Source: Lutimaribacter salitolerans
GTDB taxonomy: Bacteria; Pseudomonadota; Alphaproteobacteria; Rhodobacterales; Rhodobacteraceae
Assembly (NCBI RefSeq): GCF_042677865.1
Contig: NZ_JBHUDD010000047.1
Span: forward strand, 1 to 64,000
Direction: 5' to 3'
DNA: 64,000 nucleotides
Shown: positions 17,264 through 24,661 of the stretch, piece by piece
How positions within the stretch are numbered: position 1 is the stretch's first letter
How the letters are laid out: every line of letters starts with the position of its first letter
Position numbers and translations under genes: made by a program
Notes under the pieces: model-generated
The model's database searches: none
What the model saw: the letters and a program-made list of their open reading frames with translations, nothing else
Told to the model about the DNA's origin: nothing

Positions 17264-18568
17264 ATGGCCGATCTGACGACGAATTTCATCGGGATCAAAT
17301 CTCCCAACCCGTTCTGGCTGGCCTCGGCCCCGCCGACGGACAAGGAATACAACGTGCGCCGCGCCTTTGATGCCGGTTGGGGCGGTGTGGTCTGGAAGAC
17401 GCTTGGCGAACCAGGGCCGCCCGTGGTGAACGTGAACGGCCCGCGCTATGGCGCGATCTGGGGCGCGGACCGGCGGTTGCTGGGGCTGAACAATATCGAA
17501 CTGATCACCGATCGCCCGCTGGAGGTGAACCTGGAAGAGATCGCCCGGGTCAAGCGCGATTACCCCGACCACGCCATCGTGGTGAGCCTGATGGTGCCGG
17601 TGAACGAAGATGCGTGGAAAACCATCCTGGCCCGGGTCGAGGATACCGGCTGTGACGGTGTCGAGCTGAATTTCGGTTGTCCGCACGGGATGAGCGAGCG
17701 CGGCATGGGCAGCGCCGTGGGGCAGGTGCCCGAGTATGTGCAGCAGGTGACCGAGTGGTGCAAAACCCATTCCGACCTGCCGGTGATCGTGAAACTGACG
17801 CCGAACATCGCCGACATCCGCAAACCCGCGCAGGCGGCCAAGGATGGCGGCGCGGATGCGGTGAGCCTGATCAACACGATCAATTCGATCACCTCGGTCA
17901 ACCTCGATCTGTTCGCGCCGGAACCCACGATTGACGGGCGCGGCGCGCATGGCGGCTATTGCGGGCCGGCGGTGAAACCCATCGCGCTGAACATGGTGGC
18001 CGAGATCGCGCGCACCCCGTCGCTGGCCGGTCTGCCGATTTCGGGCATCGGCGGTGTGACGACCTGGAAGGACGCGGCCGAGTTCATCGCGCTGGGGGCG
18101 GGCAATGTGCAGGTCTGCACGGCGGCGATGACCTATGGGTTCAAGATCGTGCAGGAAATGATCTCGGGCCTGTCGCAATACCTGGACGAAAAGGGCATGT
18201 CGTCTGTTGACGAGTTGGTGGGGCGCGCGGTGCCGAACCTGTCTGACTGGCAGCATCTGAACCTGAACTACGTCACCAAGGCGCGGATCGATCAGGACCT
18301 GTGCATCCAATGCGGTCGTTGCTATGCGGCCTGCGAGGACACTAGCCATCAGGCCATCGCGATGTCGCCCGAGCGGGTGTTCACGGTCAAGGACGACGAA
18401 TGCGTGGCCTGCAACCTGTGCGTCAACGTCTGCCCGGTCGAGGATTGCATCACCATGGTCGAGATGCAGCCCGGTCAGGTTGATCCGCGCACCGGCAAGG
18501 TGGTCGAGGAGGCCTATGCCAACTGGACGACGCACCCCAACAACCCGGGGGCCTGCGCGGCGGAGTGA
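17264..18568 (+). CDS. preA: NAD-dependent dihydropyrimidine dehydrogenase subunit PreA
   Basis: PreA is the catalytic subunit of dihydropyrimidine dehydrogenase: an FMN-binding dihydroorotate dehydrogenase-like barrel (about 1-310) followed by two 4Fe-4S motifs. The cluster cysteines are C347, C350, C353, C357 and C380, C383, C386, C390. The block ELNFGCPHGMSERGMG is typical of the dihydropyrimidine dehydrogenase active site region. It has 434 residues, full length. It lies directly behind preT and forms the first step of the reductive pyrimidine pathway, continued by hydA and the amidohydrolase gene downstream. Confidence 0.95.
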   Translation: MADLTTNFIGIKSPNPFWLASAPPTDKEYNVRRAFDAGWGGVVWKTLGEPGPPVVNVNGPRYGAIWGADRRLLGLNNIELITDRPLEVNLEEIARVKRDYPDHAIVVSLMVPVNEDAWKTILARVEDTGCDGVELNFGCPHGMSERGMGSAVGQVPEYVQQVTEWCKTHSDLPVIVKLTPNIADIRKPAQAAKDGGADAVSLINTINSITSVNLDLFAPEPTIDGRGAHGGYCGPAVKPIALNMVAEIARTPSLAGLPISGIGGVTTWKDAAEFIALGAGNVQVCTAAMTYGFKIVQEMISGLSQYLDEKGMSSVDELVGRAVPNLSDWQHLNLNYVTKARIDQDLCIQCGRCYAACEDTSHQAIAMSPERVFTVKDDECVACNLCVNVCPVEDCITMVEMQPGQVDPRTGKVVEEAYANWTTHPNNPGACAAE

Positions 18569-18640
18569 CCGAGATTTTTCGTCCGAAAAATCTCGGGGGC
18601 GGCGTGCGCATCCGCGAGAAAATTCGGACGAATTTTCTCG
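18569..18640. terminator. Paired hairpins between convergent preA and a small gene
   Basis: The first hairpin is CCGAGATTTTTC/GAAAAATCTCGG (18569-18596, loop GTCC). The second is CGAGAAAATTC/GAATTTTCTCG (18615-18640, loop GGAC). Both stems are perfect and A/T-rich in the middle. The two loops are complementary to each other. They lie where two transcription units converge and probably end transcription from both sides. Confidence 0.7.
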
Positions 18641-18641
18641 C

Positions 18642-18878
18642 TCAGCAGATCACGCGCATCTGCCCGTCGTGGCAGATGATCAGGTATTGATCGCCGCATT
18701 CGATCAGGTGAAAGCCGCGCGCCTGCACCTCGGCCACCAGCGCCGCATAGCCGATTTCGCGATGCACATCGCGTTTCTTGCGGCGGATCAAGCCGCCGCT
18801 TTGCGCGGCCTTGGCCCCGAACAGGCGATTGCGCCAGCCGGGGTTATGCGGAGCGGGGATGGGATCATAGCGGGTCAT
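18642..18878 (-). CDS. Small conserved-looking protein of unknown function
   Basis: This 78-residue basic protein has a proline-rich N-terminus (MTRYDPIPAPHNPGWRNRLF). A compact C-terminal half contains RDVHREIG, RGFHLIECGDQYLI and a closing CHDGQMRVIC, with three cysteines. I recognise the pattern as one that recurs in roseobacter genomes, sometimes under doubtful enzyme names, but I cannot assign a function. The start at 18878 is chosen because longer in-frame versions overlap rutR. It lies 35 bases downstream of rutR on the same strand and may be co-transcribed. Confidence 0.7.
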   Translation of the reverse strand: MTRYDPIPAPHNPGWRNRLFGAKAAQSGGLIRRKKRDVHREIGYAALVAEVQARGFHLIECGDQYLIICHDGQMRVIC

Positions 18879-18913
18879 GCCCGCAGACTGTGCCCCTCCC
18901 GGTAAACGTCTGG

Positions 18914-19549
18914 TTAAGGCGTCAGCATCTCGCGAAACATCCGTTCCAGATGCTGGCTCGCCCCGTCCCACATGTCGGGCTGGTCGGGCATCAGCACGGC
19001 CAGTTGCGATTCGAAATCGGCGTAATGCTGCGTGGTGGCCCAGATCGACACGATCAGGTGGCCGGGATCGACCGGGGCCAGCCGTCCCTGCGCCACCCAT
19101 TGCGCGATCAAGGTGCATTTGCGGTCGAACAGAGGTTTCAACCCACTTTCCAGATGCGGGGCCATGCGTGGTGCGCCCTGGATGATCTCATTCGCGAAAA
19201 GGCGGCTTTCGCGGGGGTAATCGCGGCTCATCTGAAGTTTGCGGTGGATGTAGCCCAGCAATTCCTCCAGCGGGTCGCCGTCCTCATCCATCGCGATCAG
19301 CGGGTCCAGCCATGCCTCCATCAGCCGGTTCAGAAGGGTGACGTGAATCTCTTCCTTTCCGTTGAAATAATAGAGTATGTTGGGCTTGGACAGGCCGGCG
19401 GTCTCGGCGATCTGGTCAAGCGTCGCACCGCGGTAGCCATGCTGCGAAAACACGTCGAGCGCGGCGTCGAGGATGCGCTTGCGGTTTTTCTGCTGGATGC
19501 GGCTGGGCTTTTTCGGGCTGGGCTGGTCCATCGCTGCTGCATCTTTCAT
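18914..19549 (-). CDS. rutR: RutR-type TetR family pyrimidine regulator
   Basis: This 211-residue TetR family regulator has an N-terminal helix-turn-helix (ATLDQIAETAGLSKPNILYYF, about residues 40-62). Its C-terminal domain closely follows E. coli RutR, with SRDYPRESRLFANEI, then WVAQGRLAPVDPGHLI and WATTQHYADFES. RutR senses uracil and thymine in E. coli and controls pyrimidine degradation. Here the gene is divergent from the amidohydrolase gene, with a perfect RutR-like palindrome between them. The pathway is the reductive (preTA-hydA) one, not the rut oxygenase. The start may be ATG 19549, GTG 19552 or ATG 19531. Confidence 0.9.
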   Translation of the reverse strand: MKDAAAMDQPSPKKPSRIQQKNRKRILDAALDVFSQHGYRGATLDQIAETAGLSKPNILYYFNGKEEIHVTLLNRLMEAWLDPLIAMDEDGDPLEELLGYIHRKLQMSRDYPRESRLFANEIIQGAPRMAPHLESGLKPLFDRKCTLIAQWVAQGRLAPVDPGHLIVSIWATTQHYADFESQLAVLMPDQPDMWDGASQHLERMFREMLTP

Positions 19550-19632
19550 CACGTTGCCCCGGGGGATAGCCTGTTGGCGGCGGGCCCGCCAAGATGAATC
19601 TTGACAGGTTGCAGGCCATTGGCAATCGTGAG

Positions 19633-19648
19633 TTTACCAAATGGTAAA
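19633..19648. promoter_or_regulatory. Putative RutR operator (perfect palindrome)
   Basis: TTTACCA-AA-TGGTAAA is a perfect 7-bp dyad with a 2-base spacer. It matches the known E. coli RutR site TTGACCAnnTGGTCAA at 12 of 14 specified bases. It lies in the rutR/amidohydrolase divergent gap, 41 bases upstream of the amidohydrolase start, and could control both genes. Confidence 0.72.
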
Positions 19649-19689
19649 AAAGCGGCAAGCGAAGCCGCAAGGCAAGACAGGGGGATATC

Positions 19690-20940
19690 ATGTCTGCACC
19701 GGGTGAAAACCTGCGGATCAATGGCGACCGTCTGTGGGACAGCCTCATGGAGATGGCCAAGATCGGCCCGGGTGTGGCCGGTGGCAACAACCGCCAGACG
19801 CTGACCGACGCGGATGCCGAAGGGCGCGCGCTGTTCCAGCAGTGGTGCGAGGCTGCGGGCTGCGAGATGGGGCTGGACACGATGGGCAACATGTTTGCGC
19901 TGCGCGCCGGCACCGACCCCGATGCGCTGCCGGTCTATGTGGGCAGCCATCTGGACACCCAGCCCACGGGCGGGAAATACGACGGCGTGCTGGGCGTGTT
20001 GGGCGGGCTGGAAATCCTGCGCACGCTGAACGATCTGGGGATCAGGACCAGGCACCCGATCGTCGTCACCAACTGGACGAACGAAGAAGGCACGCGCTAT
20101 GCCCCGGCGATGCTGTCGTCGGGCGTGTTTGCCGGGATCCACGCCGAGGACTGGGCCAAGGACCGCGTGGATGCGGCGGGCAAGCGTTTCGGCGACGAGT
20201 TGAAGCGCATCGGCTGGGAAGGCGAAGAACCCGTGGGCGCGCGCAAGATGCACGCGTTTTTCGAGTTGCACATCGAGCAGGGTCCGATCCTCGAGGCCGA
20301 GGGCGTGGATGTCGGCGTTGTCACCCATGGTCAGGGGCTGAGCTGGACGCAGGTGACGGTGACGGGGCGGGACAGCCACACCGGATCGACCCCGATGCCG
20401 ATGCGCAAGAATGCCGGGCTGGGCATGGCGCGCATTCTGGAAAAGGTTGAAGAGATTGCGTGGTCGCACGCGCCCCATGCTGTTGGTGCGGCGGGGCATA
20501 TCGATATCTATCCCAACTCGCGCAACGTGATCCCCGGCAAGGCGGTGTTCACCGTCGATTTCCGCAGCCCCGATCTGGCGGTGATCGAGGATATGGAGAC
20601 CCGGCTGCGGACCGAGGCGCAGGCGATCTGCGATGACATGGGGCTGGAGGTTGCGTTCGAAAAGGTCGGCGGGTTCGACCCGGTGACGTTCGATCCCGGC
20701 TGCGTGCAGGCCGTGCGCGACGCGGCCGAGCGGCTGGGCTACAGCCATCGCGAAATAATCTCGGGGGCGGGGCATGATGCCTGCTGGATCAACCAGGTGG
20801 CACCGACGGCGATGATCATGTGCCCCTGTGTTGACGGGCTGAGCCATAACGAGGCCGAAGAAATCAGCAAGGAATGGTCCACCGCCGGGGCCGAGGTGCT
20901 GTTTCATGCGGTGGTCGAGACGGCGGAGATCGTTGAATAA
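19690..20940 (+). CDS. N-carbamoyl-beta-amino acid / allantoate-type amidohydrolase (M20 family)
   Basis: This 416-residue zinc-dependent hydrolase belongs to the family of N-carbamoyl-amino acid hydrolases, beta-ureidopropionase and allantoate amidohydrolase. Metal-site residues are visible as H87 and D89 in GSHLDTQP, D98 in KYDGVLG, and E132/E133 in NEEG. Its position beside hydA and preTA points to N-carbamoyl-beta-alanine hydrolysis, the last step of the reductive pyrimidine pathway, releasing beta-alanine, CO2 and ammonia. A RutR-like operator lies just upstream. Substrate choice is inferred from context. Confidence 0.9.
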   Translation: MSAPGENLRINGDRLWDSLMEMAKIGPGVAGGNNRQTLTDADAEGRALFQQWCEAAGCEMGLDTMGNMFALRAGTDPDALPVYVGSHLDTQPTGGKYDGVLGVLGGLEILRTLNDLGIRTRHPIVVTNWTNEEGTRYAPAMLSSGVFAGIHAEDWAKDRVDAAGKRFGDELKRIGWEGEEPVGARKMHAFFELHIEQGPILEAEGVDVGVVTHGQGLSWTQVTVTGRDSHTGSTPMPMRKNAGLGMARILEKVEEIAWSHAPHAVGAAGHIDIYPNSRNVIPGKAVFTVDFRSPDLAVIEDMETRLRTEAQAICDDMGLEVAFEKVGGFDPVTFDPGCVQAVRDAAERLGYSHREIISGAGHDACWINQVAPTAMIMCPCVDGLSHNEAEEISKEWSTAGAEVLFHAVVETAEIVE

Positions 20941-20997
20941 ACGTTGGCGACTGGACCGGGGCGACCTGCGTTCACGGACAACAATAGGGAGATAGCA

Positions 20998-22452
20998 ATG
21001 ACCACAGTCATCAAGAACGGCACCATCGTCACCCATGACCGGACCTACAAGGCCGATGTGCTGATCGAGGGCGAGCGGATCGTCGAGATCGGCGAGGGGC
21101 TGAAGGGCGATACCGAACTGGACGCCACCGGATGTTACGTGATGCCGGGCGGGATCGATCCGCATACGCATCTGGAAATGCCCTTCATGGGCACATACTC
21201 GACCGATGATTTCGACTCGGGCACGCGCGCGGCGCTGGCAGGAGGCACCACGATGGTGGTGGATTTCGCGCTGCCCAGCCCGGGTCAGGGCCTGCTGGAC
21301 GCCCTGCAGATGTGGGACAACAAATCGGGTCGGGCGCATTGCGACTTCAGCTACCACATGGCGGTGACATGGTGGAGCGAGCAGGTGTTCGACGAGATGA
21401 AGACCGTGATCGAGACGCGCGGGATCAACACCTTCAAGCATTTCATGGCCTACAAGGGCGCGCTGATGGTGAACGACGACGAGATGTTCGCCAGCTTCAA
21501 ACGCCTGGCCGAACTGGGTGGCACCGCCATGGTGCATGCGGAAAACGGCGACGTGGTGGCGGAGCTGTCGGCGCGGCTGCTGGCCGAGGGCAATAGCGGC
21601 CCCGAGGCTCATGCCTACTCGCGCCCGTCGCAGGTTGAGGGCGAGGCGGTCAACCGTGCCATCATGATCGCGGACATGGCGGGTGTGCCGCTGTATGTGG
21701 TGCATGTGTCCTGCGAAGAAGCGCACGAGGCGATCCGGCGCGCGCGCCAACAGGGCAAGCGGGTCTGGGGCGAGCCGCTGATCCAGCATCTGACACTGGA
21801 CGAGTCCGAGTATTTCAACGCCGATTGGGACCATGCCGCGCGGCGCGTGATGTCACCGCCGTTCCGCAACAAGGCGCATCAGGACAGCCTGTGGGCAGGT
21901 CTGCAATCGGGCAGCCTGTCGGTGGTGGCGACGGATCACTGCGCCTTTACCACCGAGCAGAAACGCTATGGCGTGGGCGATTTCACCAAGATCCCCAATG
22001 GCACCGGCGGGCTGGAGGACCGGATGCCGATGCTGTGGACCTATGGGGTGGGCACCGGCCGGCTGACGCCCGAGGAGTTCGTGGCCGTCACCTCGACCAA
22101 CGTGGCCAAGGTGTTGAACTGCTATCCGAAGAAGGGTGCGATCCTGCCCGGTGCGGATGCCGATATCGTGGTCTGGGACCCGGAAAAGGAAAAGACCATC
22201 ACTGCAGGTGCGCAGGTTTCTGCCATTGATTACAACGTGTTCGAAGGTCACAAGGTCAAGGGCCTGCCCCGGTTCACCCTGACGCGTGGCCATGTCGCTG
22301 TGTATGACGGCGAGATGCGCAGCCGCGAAGGGCACGGGCAGTTCGTCGCGCGCAAGGGCAACACGGCGACCAACACCGCGCTGTCGAAATGGAAAGACCT
22401 GACCGCCCCGCGCCCCGTAGAGCGCACGGGCATTCCGGCGACGGGGGTGTGA
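20998..22452 (+). CDS. hydA: Dihydropyrimidinase
   Basis: The enzyme opens the ring of dihydrouracil or dihydrothymine to give N-carbamoyl-beta-amino acids. It has 484 residues of the cyclic amidohydrolase superfamily. Zinc ligands are H56 and H58 in IDPHTH, the carboxylated lysine is K153 in AYKGAL, further His occur in VHAENGD and VVHVSCEEAH, and the catalytic Asp is in VATDHC. ATG 20998 follows GGGAGAT; an earlier in-frame TTG (20944) lacks a ribosome site. It is 57 bases behind the amidohydrolase gene. The following importer genes would normally be next, but an unrelated gene intervenes. Confidence 0.95.
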   Translation: MTTVIKNGTIVTHDRTYKADVLIEGERIVEIGEGLKGDTELDATGCYVMPGGIDPHTHLEMPFMGTYSTDDFDSGTRAALAGGTTMVVDFALPSPGQGLLDALQMWDNKSGRAHCDFSYHMAVTWWSEQVFDEMKTVIETRGINTFKHFMAYKGALMVNDDEMFASFKRLAELGGTAMVHAENGDVVAELSARLLAEGNSGPEAHAYSRPSQVEGEAVNRAIMIADMAGVPLYVVHVSCEEAHEAIRRARQQGKRVWGEPLIQHLTLDESEYFNADWDHAARRVMSPPFRNKAHQDSLWAGLQSGSLSVVATDHCAFTTEQKRYGVGDFTKIPNGTGGLEDRMPMLWTYGVGTGRLTPEEFVAVTSTNVAKVLNCYPKKGAILPGADADIVVWDPEKEKTITAGAQVSAIDYNVFEGHKVKGLPRFTLTRGHVAVYDGEMRSREGHGQFVARKGNTATNTALSKWKDLTAPRPVERTGIPATGV

Positions 22453-22473
22453 GCATGGGTTGGTTGACTTTTT

Positions 22474-22507
22474 GTTTCATTTGGAGCATTTTTGTACCAA
22501 ATGAAAC
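22474..22507. promoter_or_regulatory. Perfect 11-bp inverted repeat in front of the accessory gene
   Basis: GTTTCATTTGG (22474-22484) and CCAAATGAAAC (22497-22507) are perfect inverted arms around a 12-base spacer. A TTGACT (22464-22469) lies just upstream, so the dyad would overlap a promoter for the gene at 22527. It could instead be a terminator-like hairpin after hydA, but there is no T-run beyond the second arm. Confidence 0.65.
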
Positions 22508-22526
22508 GTTTTGAAAGGACACTTCA

Positions 22527-22925
22527 ATGCCCATTAAACGATACGCGCGCCCTGCGAGGCGACATGAGCAGGCACATCAAATATTCATGATTGTTTCCAG
22601 TTTCGTTGGACATAAGTGCTCGGGGAGGCTGGCCCGGCAAGGAATCCTTACATACGGGGAGTTGGCTCAGTTGATGGGCTATACAGTTCAGGCTGGCCAC
22701 ACGCTCTCCGAACCATTGGGAATGGTCGCCCGTTTCTGCCAAGCGCATGAGCTACCTCTACTAAATGTAATGGTAGTAAACTATGAAACCGGTGAGCCTG
22801 GGCATGATGTGATAATCAATCCTCTGCAATCGGTGACTAAGGAACAGAATCTTGTCAACTCATTCAAATGGTTTGAAGTCAGACCCCCGACACTCCGTTC
22901 GATGAGAGAAGCATCTGTAGAATGA
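22527..22925 (+). CDS. Low-G+C accessory gene of unknown function inserted in the pyrimidine locus
   Basis: This 132-residue protein is basic at the N-terminus. The core pattern is LTYGELAQLMGY, then LGMVARFCQAHELPLLNVMVV and NYETGEPGHDV. The layout recalls small accessory-genome proteins with YGELA...LP.L..VVN..TG.PG motifs, loosely like the alkyltransferase-like (MGMT) fold; I cannot name a function. Base composition is far below its neighbours (43% G+C in 22741-22800), and codons rare here are frequent (GTA, CTA, ATA, AGA, AGG). The ribosome site is AAGGA. Its stop overlaps the ABC ATPase start (ATGA). It is very likely acquired horizontally. Confidence 0.8.
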   Translation: MPIKRYARPARRHEQAHQIFMIVSSFVGHKCSGRLARQGILTYGELAQLMGYTVQAGHTLSEPLGMVARFCQAHELPLLNVMVVNYETGEPGHDVIINPLQSVTKEQNLVNSFKWFEVRPPTLRSMREASVE

Positions 22926-23704
22926 GCATGTCAATCATAGCGGCGCGCGATCTGGACCTGACGTTCCAGACCAATGACGGCCCGGTTCATGCGCTGAAGG
23001 GTGTCGATCTGGACATCGCCAAGGGCGACTTCGTGTCCTTCATCGGGCCGTCGGGGTGTGGCAAGACGACGTTCCTGCGCTGCATGGCCGATCTGGAAAC
23101 CCCCACCGGCGGCAGCATCACCGTCAACGGGGTGAGCGCCGAAGAGGCCCGTAAATCAAGGGCTTATGGTTATGTGTTTCAGGCGGCGGGCCTGTATCCG
23201 TGGCGCACCATCGGGCGCAACGTGTCCCTGCCGCTGGAGATCATGGGGTATGACAAGGCCGACATACGTGCCCGTGTGGCCCGTGTGCTGGAGCTGGTCG
23301 ATCTGGCGGGGTTCGAAAAGAAGTTCCCCTGGCAATTGTCTGGGGGCATGCAGCAGCGCGCCAGCATCGCGCGGGCGCTGGCCTTCGATGCCGACATTCT
23401 GTTGATGGATGAACCCTTTGGCGCGCTGGACGAGATCGTGCGCGACCACCTGAACGAGCAGTTGCTCAAGCTTTGGGACCGCACCAACAAGACTATCGCT
23501 TTTGTCACCCATTCGATTCCCGAGGCGGTGTATCTGTCGACCCGGATCGTGGTGATGAGCCCGCGACCGGGGCGCATCACCGACGTGATCGAAAGCACTC
23601 TGCCGCGCAACCGGCCGCTGGATATCCGCGACACGCCCGAGTTTCTGGAGATCGCCCATCGCGTCCGCGAAGGGCTGCGCGCGGGGCATGCCTATGAGGG
23701 ATAA
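22922..23704 (+). CDS. ABC importer ATP-binding protein (nitrate/taurine/pyrimidine-type)
   Basis: This 260-residue ATPase has Walker A GPSGCGKTT (42-50), Q-loop YVFQ near 84-87, signature LSGGMQQR (139-146) and Walker B ILLMDEP (159-165). It belongs to the SsuB/TauB-like group that serves small organic nutrients. With two permeases and an NMT1/THI5-like binding protein downstream, it powers uptake of a compound linked to pyrimidine catabolism, probably a pyrimidine or a dihydropyrimidine. Its ATG overlaps the stop of the inserted accessory gene, and it has no strong ribosome site of its own. It may therefore now depend on coupling to that gene. Confidence 0.92.
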   Translation: MSMSIIAARDLDLTFQTNDGPVHALKGVDLDIAKGDFVSFIGPSGCGKTTFLRCMADLETPTGGSITVNGVSAEEARKSRAYGYVFQAAGLYPWRTIGRNVSLPLEIMGYDKADIRARVARVLELVDLAGFEKKFPWQLSGGMQQRASIARALAFDADILLMDEPFGALDEIVRDHLNEQLLKLWDRTNKTIAFVTHSIPEAVYLSTRIVVMSPRPGRITDVIESTLPRNRPLDIRDTPEFLEIAHRVREGLRAGHAYEG

Positions 23705-23715
23705 GGCGGTCACAT

Positions 23716-23760
23716 CCCGTGCACGGGCCATGCACATGGCATGCATATACGCATGCGTAT
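23716..23760. repeat. Palindrome-rich CATG element, copy 2 of the 17-mer
   Basis: The 93-base gap holds three adjoining elements: a perfect 12-bp palindrome CCCGTGCACGGG (23716-23727), the 17-mer CCATGCACATGGCATGC (23728-23744), and a perfect 14-bp palindrome ATACGCATGCGTAT (23747-23760). The 17-mer matches 3869-3885 at 16 of 17 bases. Its role is unknown. It separates the ATPase gene from the first permease. Confidence 0.6.
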
Positions 23761-23797
23761 GGTTCTGTAGCGGCCACAAGTCGGGGGAAGGGCGAGG

Positions 23798-24661
23798 ATG
23801 ACACGCAACGCGCTGCCGATCCTGACCATCGTCGCCGCGATTTTCGTGCTTTGGTATGCTGCCGCCGTCTGGCTGAACGCGGCCTGGGCCTATGACCGGG
23901 CGGGGCGCGCGGGGGTCGAGCTGTCATACACCGAAATGGTGGCCGACACCTGGGCGCAGGACAAGCCCAAGCTGCCCGCACCGCATCAGGTGGCGGTCGA
24001 GCTGTGGGAAACCACGGTCGAAAAGAACATCACGTCAAAGCGCAGCCTGATCTATCATTCCTGGATCACTCTGTCGGCCACGCTGCTGGGGTTCGCCATG
24101 GGCACCGCGCTGGGCATCGCGCTGGCGGTGGGCATCGTCTATAATCGCGTCATGGACATGAGCGTGATGCCTTGGGTCATCGCCAGCCAGACCATCCCGA
24201 TCCTTGCCATCGCGCCGATGATCATCGTGGTGCTGAACGCGGTGGGCATTTCGGGGCTGCTGCCCAAGGCGCTGATCTCGATGTATCTGTCGTTTTTCCC
24301 GGTGGTCGTGGGCATGGTCAAGGGGTTGCGCAGTCCCGGTGTGATGCAGCTTGACCAGATGAAGACATGGAACGCCAGTTCGGGGCAGACGTTCTGGACC
24401 CTGCGCCTGCCATCGTCGATGCCGTATCTGTTCACCTCGATGAAGGTGGCGATGGCGGCGTCGCTGGTGGGTGCCATCGTGGGCGAATTGCCCACCGGGG
24501 CGGTGGCCGGACTGGGCGCGCGCCTGCTGGCGGGAAGCTATTATGGCCAGACGATCCAGATCTGGAGCGCGCTTTTGATGGCCGCGGCACTGGCGGCGGT
24601 GTTGGTGTCCGGTATCGGCCTGATCCAGCGGATCGTGCTGAAACGCATGGGGATGGCGTGA
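23798..24661 (+). CDS. ABC importer permease, first subunit
   Basis: This 287-residue inner membrane permease of the BPD_transp_1 family has a membrane segment at the N-terminus and about five more after residue 85. The cytoplasmic coupling loop region around TWNASSGQTFWTLRLPSSMP matches the EAA-like motif that contacts the ATPase. A periplasmic-facing insert lies at about 30-80. Its stop overlaps the start of the second permease by one base (TGATG), so the two are made together and probably form a heterodimer channel. Confidence 0.9.
   Translation: MTRNALPILTIVAAIFVLWYAAAVWLNAAWAYDRAGRAGVELSYTEMVADTWAQDKPKLPAPHQVAVELWETTVEKNITSKRSLIYHSWITLSATLLGFAMGTALGIALAVGIVYNRVMDMSVMPWVIASQTIPILAIAPMIIVVLNAVGISGLLPKALISMYLSFFPVVVGMVKGLRSPGVMQLDQMKTWNASSGQTFWTLRLPSSMPYLFTSMKVAMAASLVGAIVGELPTGAVAGLGARLLAGSYYGQTIQIWSALLMAAALAAVLVSGIGLIQRIVLKRMGMA

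Noticed and set aside
15731..18535. A 934-codon minus-strand open frame opposite preT and preA
   Set aside because: It shares the composition of antisense noise and lies opposite two clear enzymes.
18879..18920. A CtrA-like site (TAAA-N7-TTAA) between rutR and the small gene
   Set aside because: It has one mismatch to TTAA-N7-TTAA and sits at the end of the rutR coding region; such near matches are expected by chance.
22497..22526. The inverted repeat at 22474 as a standard terminator of hydA
   Set aside because: No T-run follows the second arm on the plus strand, and the arms are A/T-rich with a 12-base loop; an operator fits better, though not proven.
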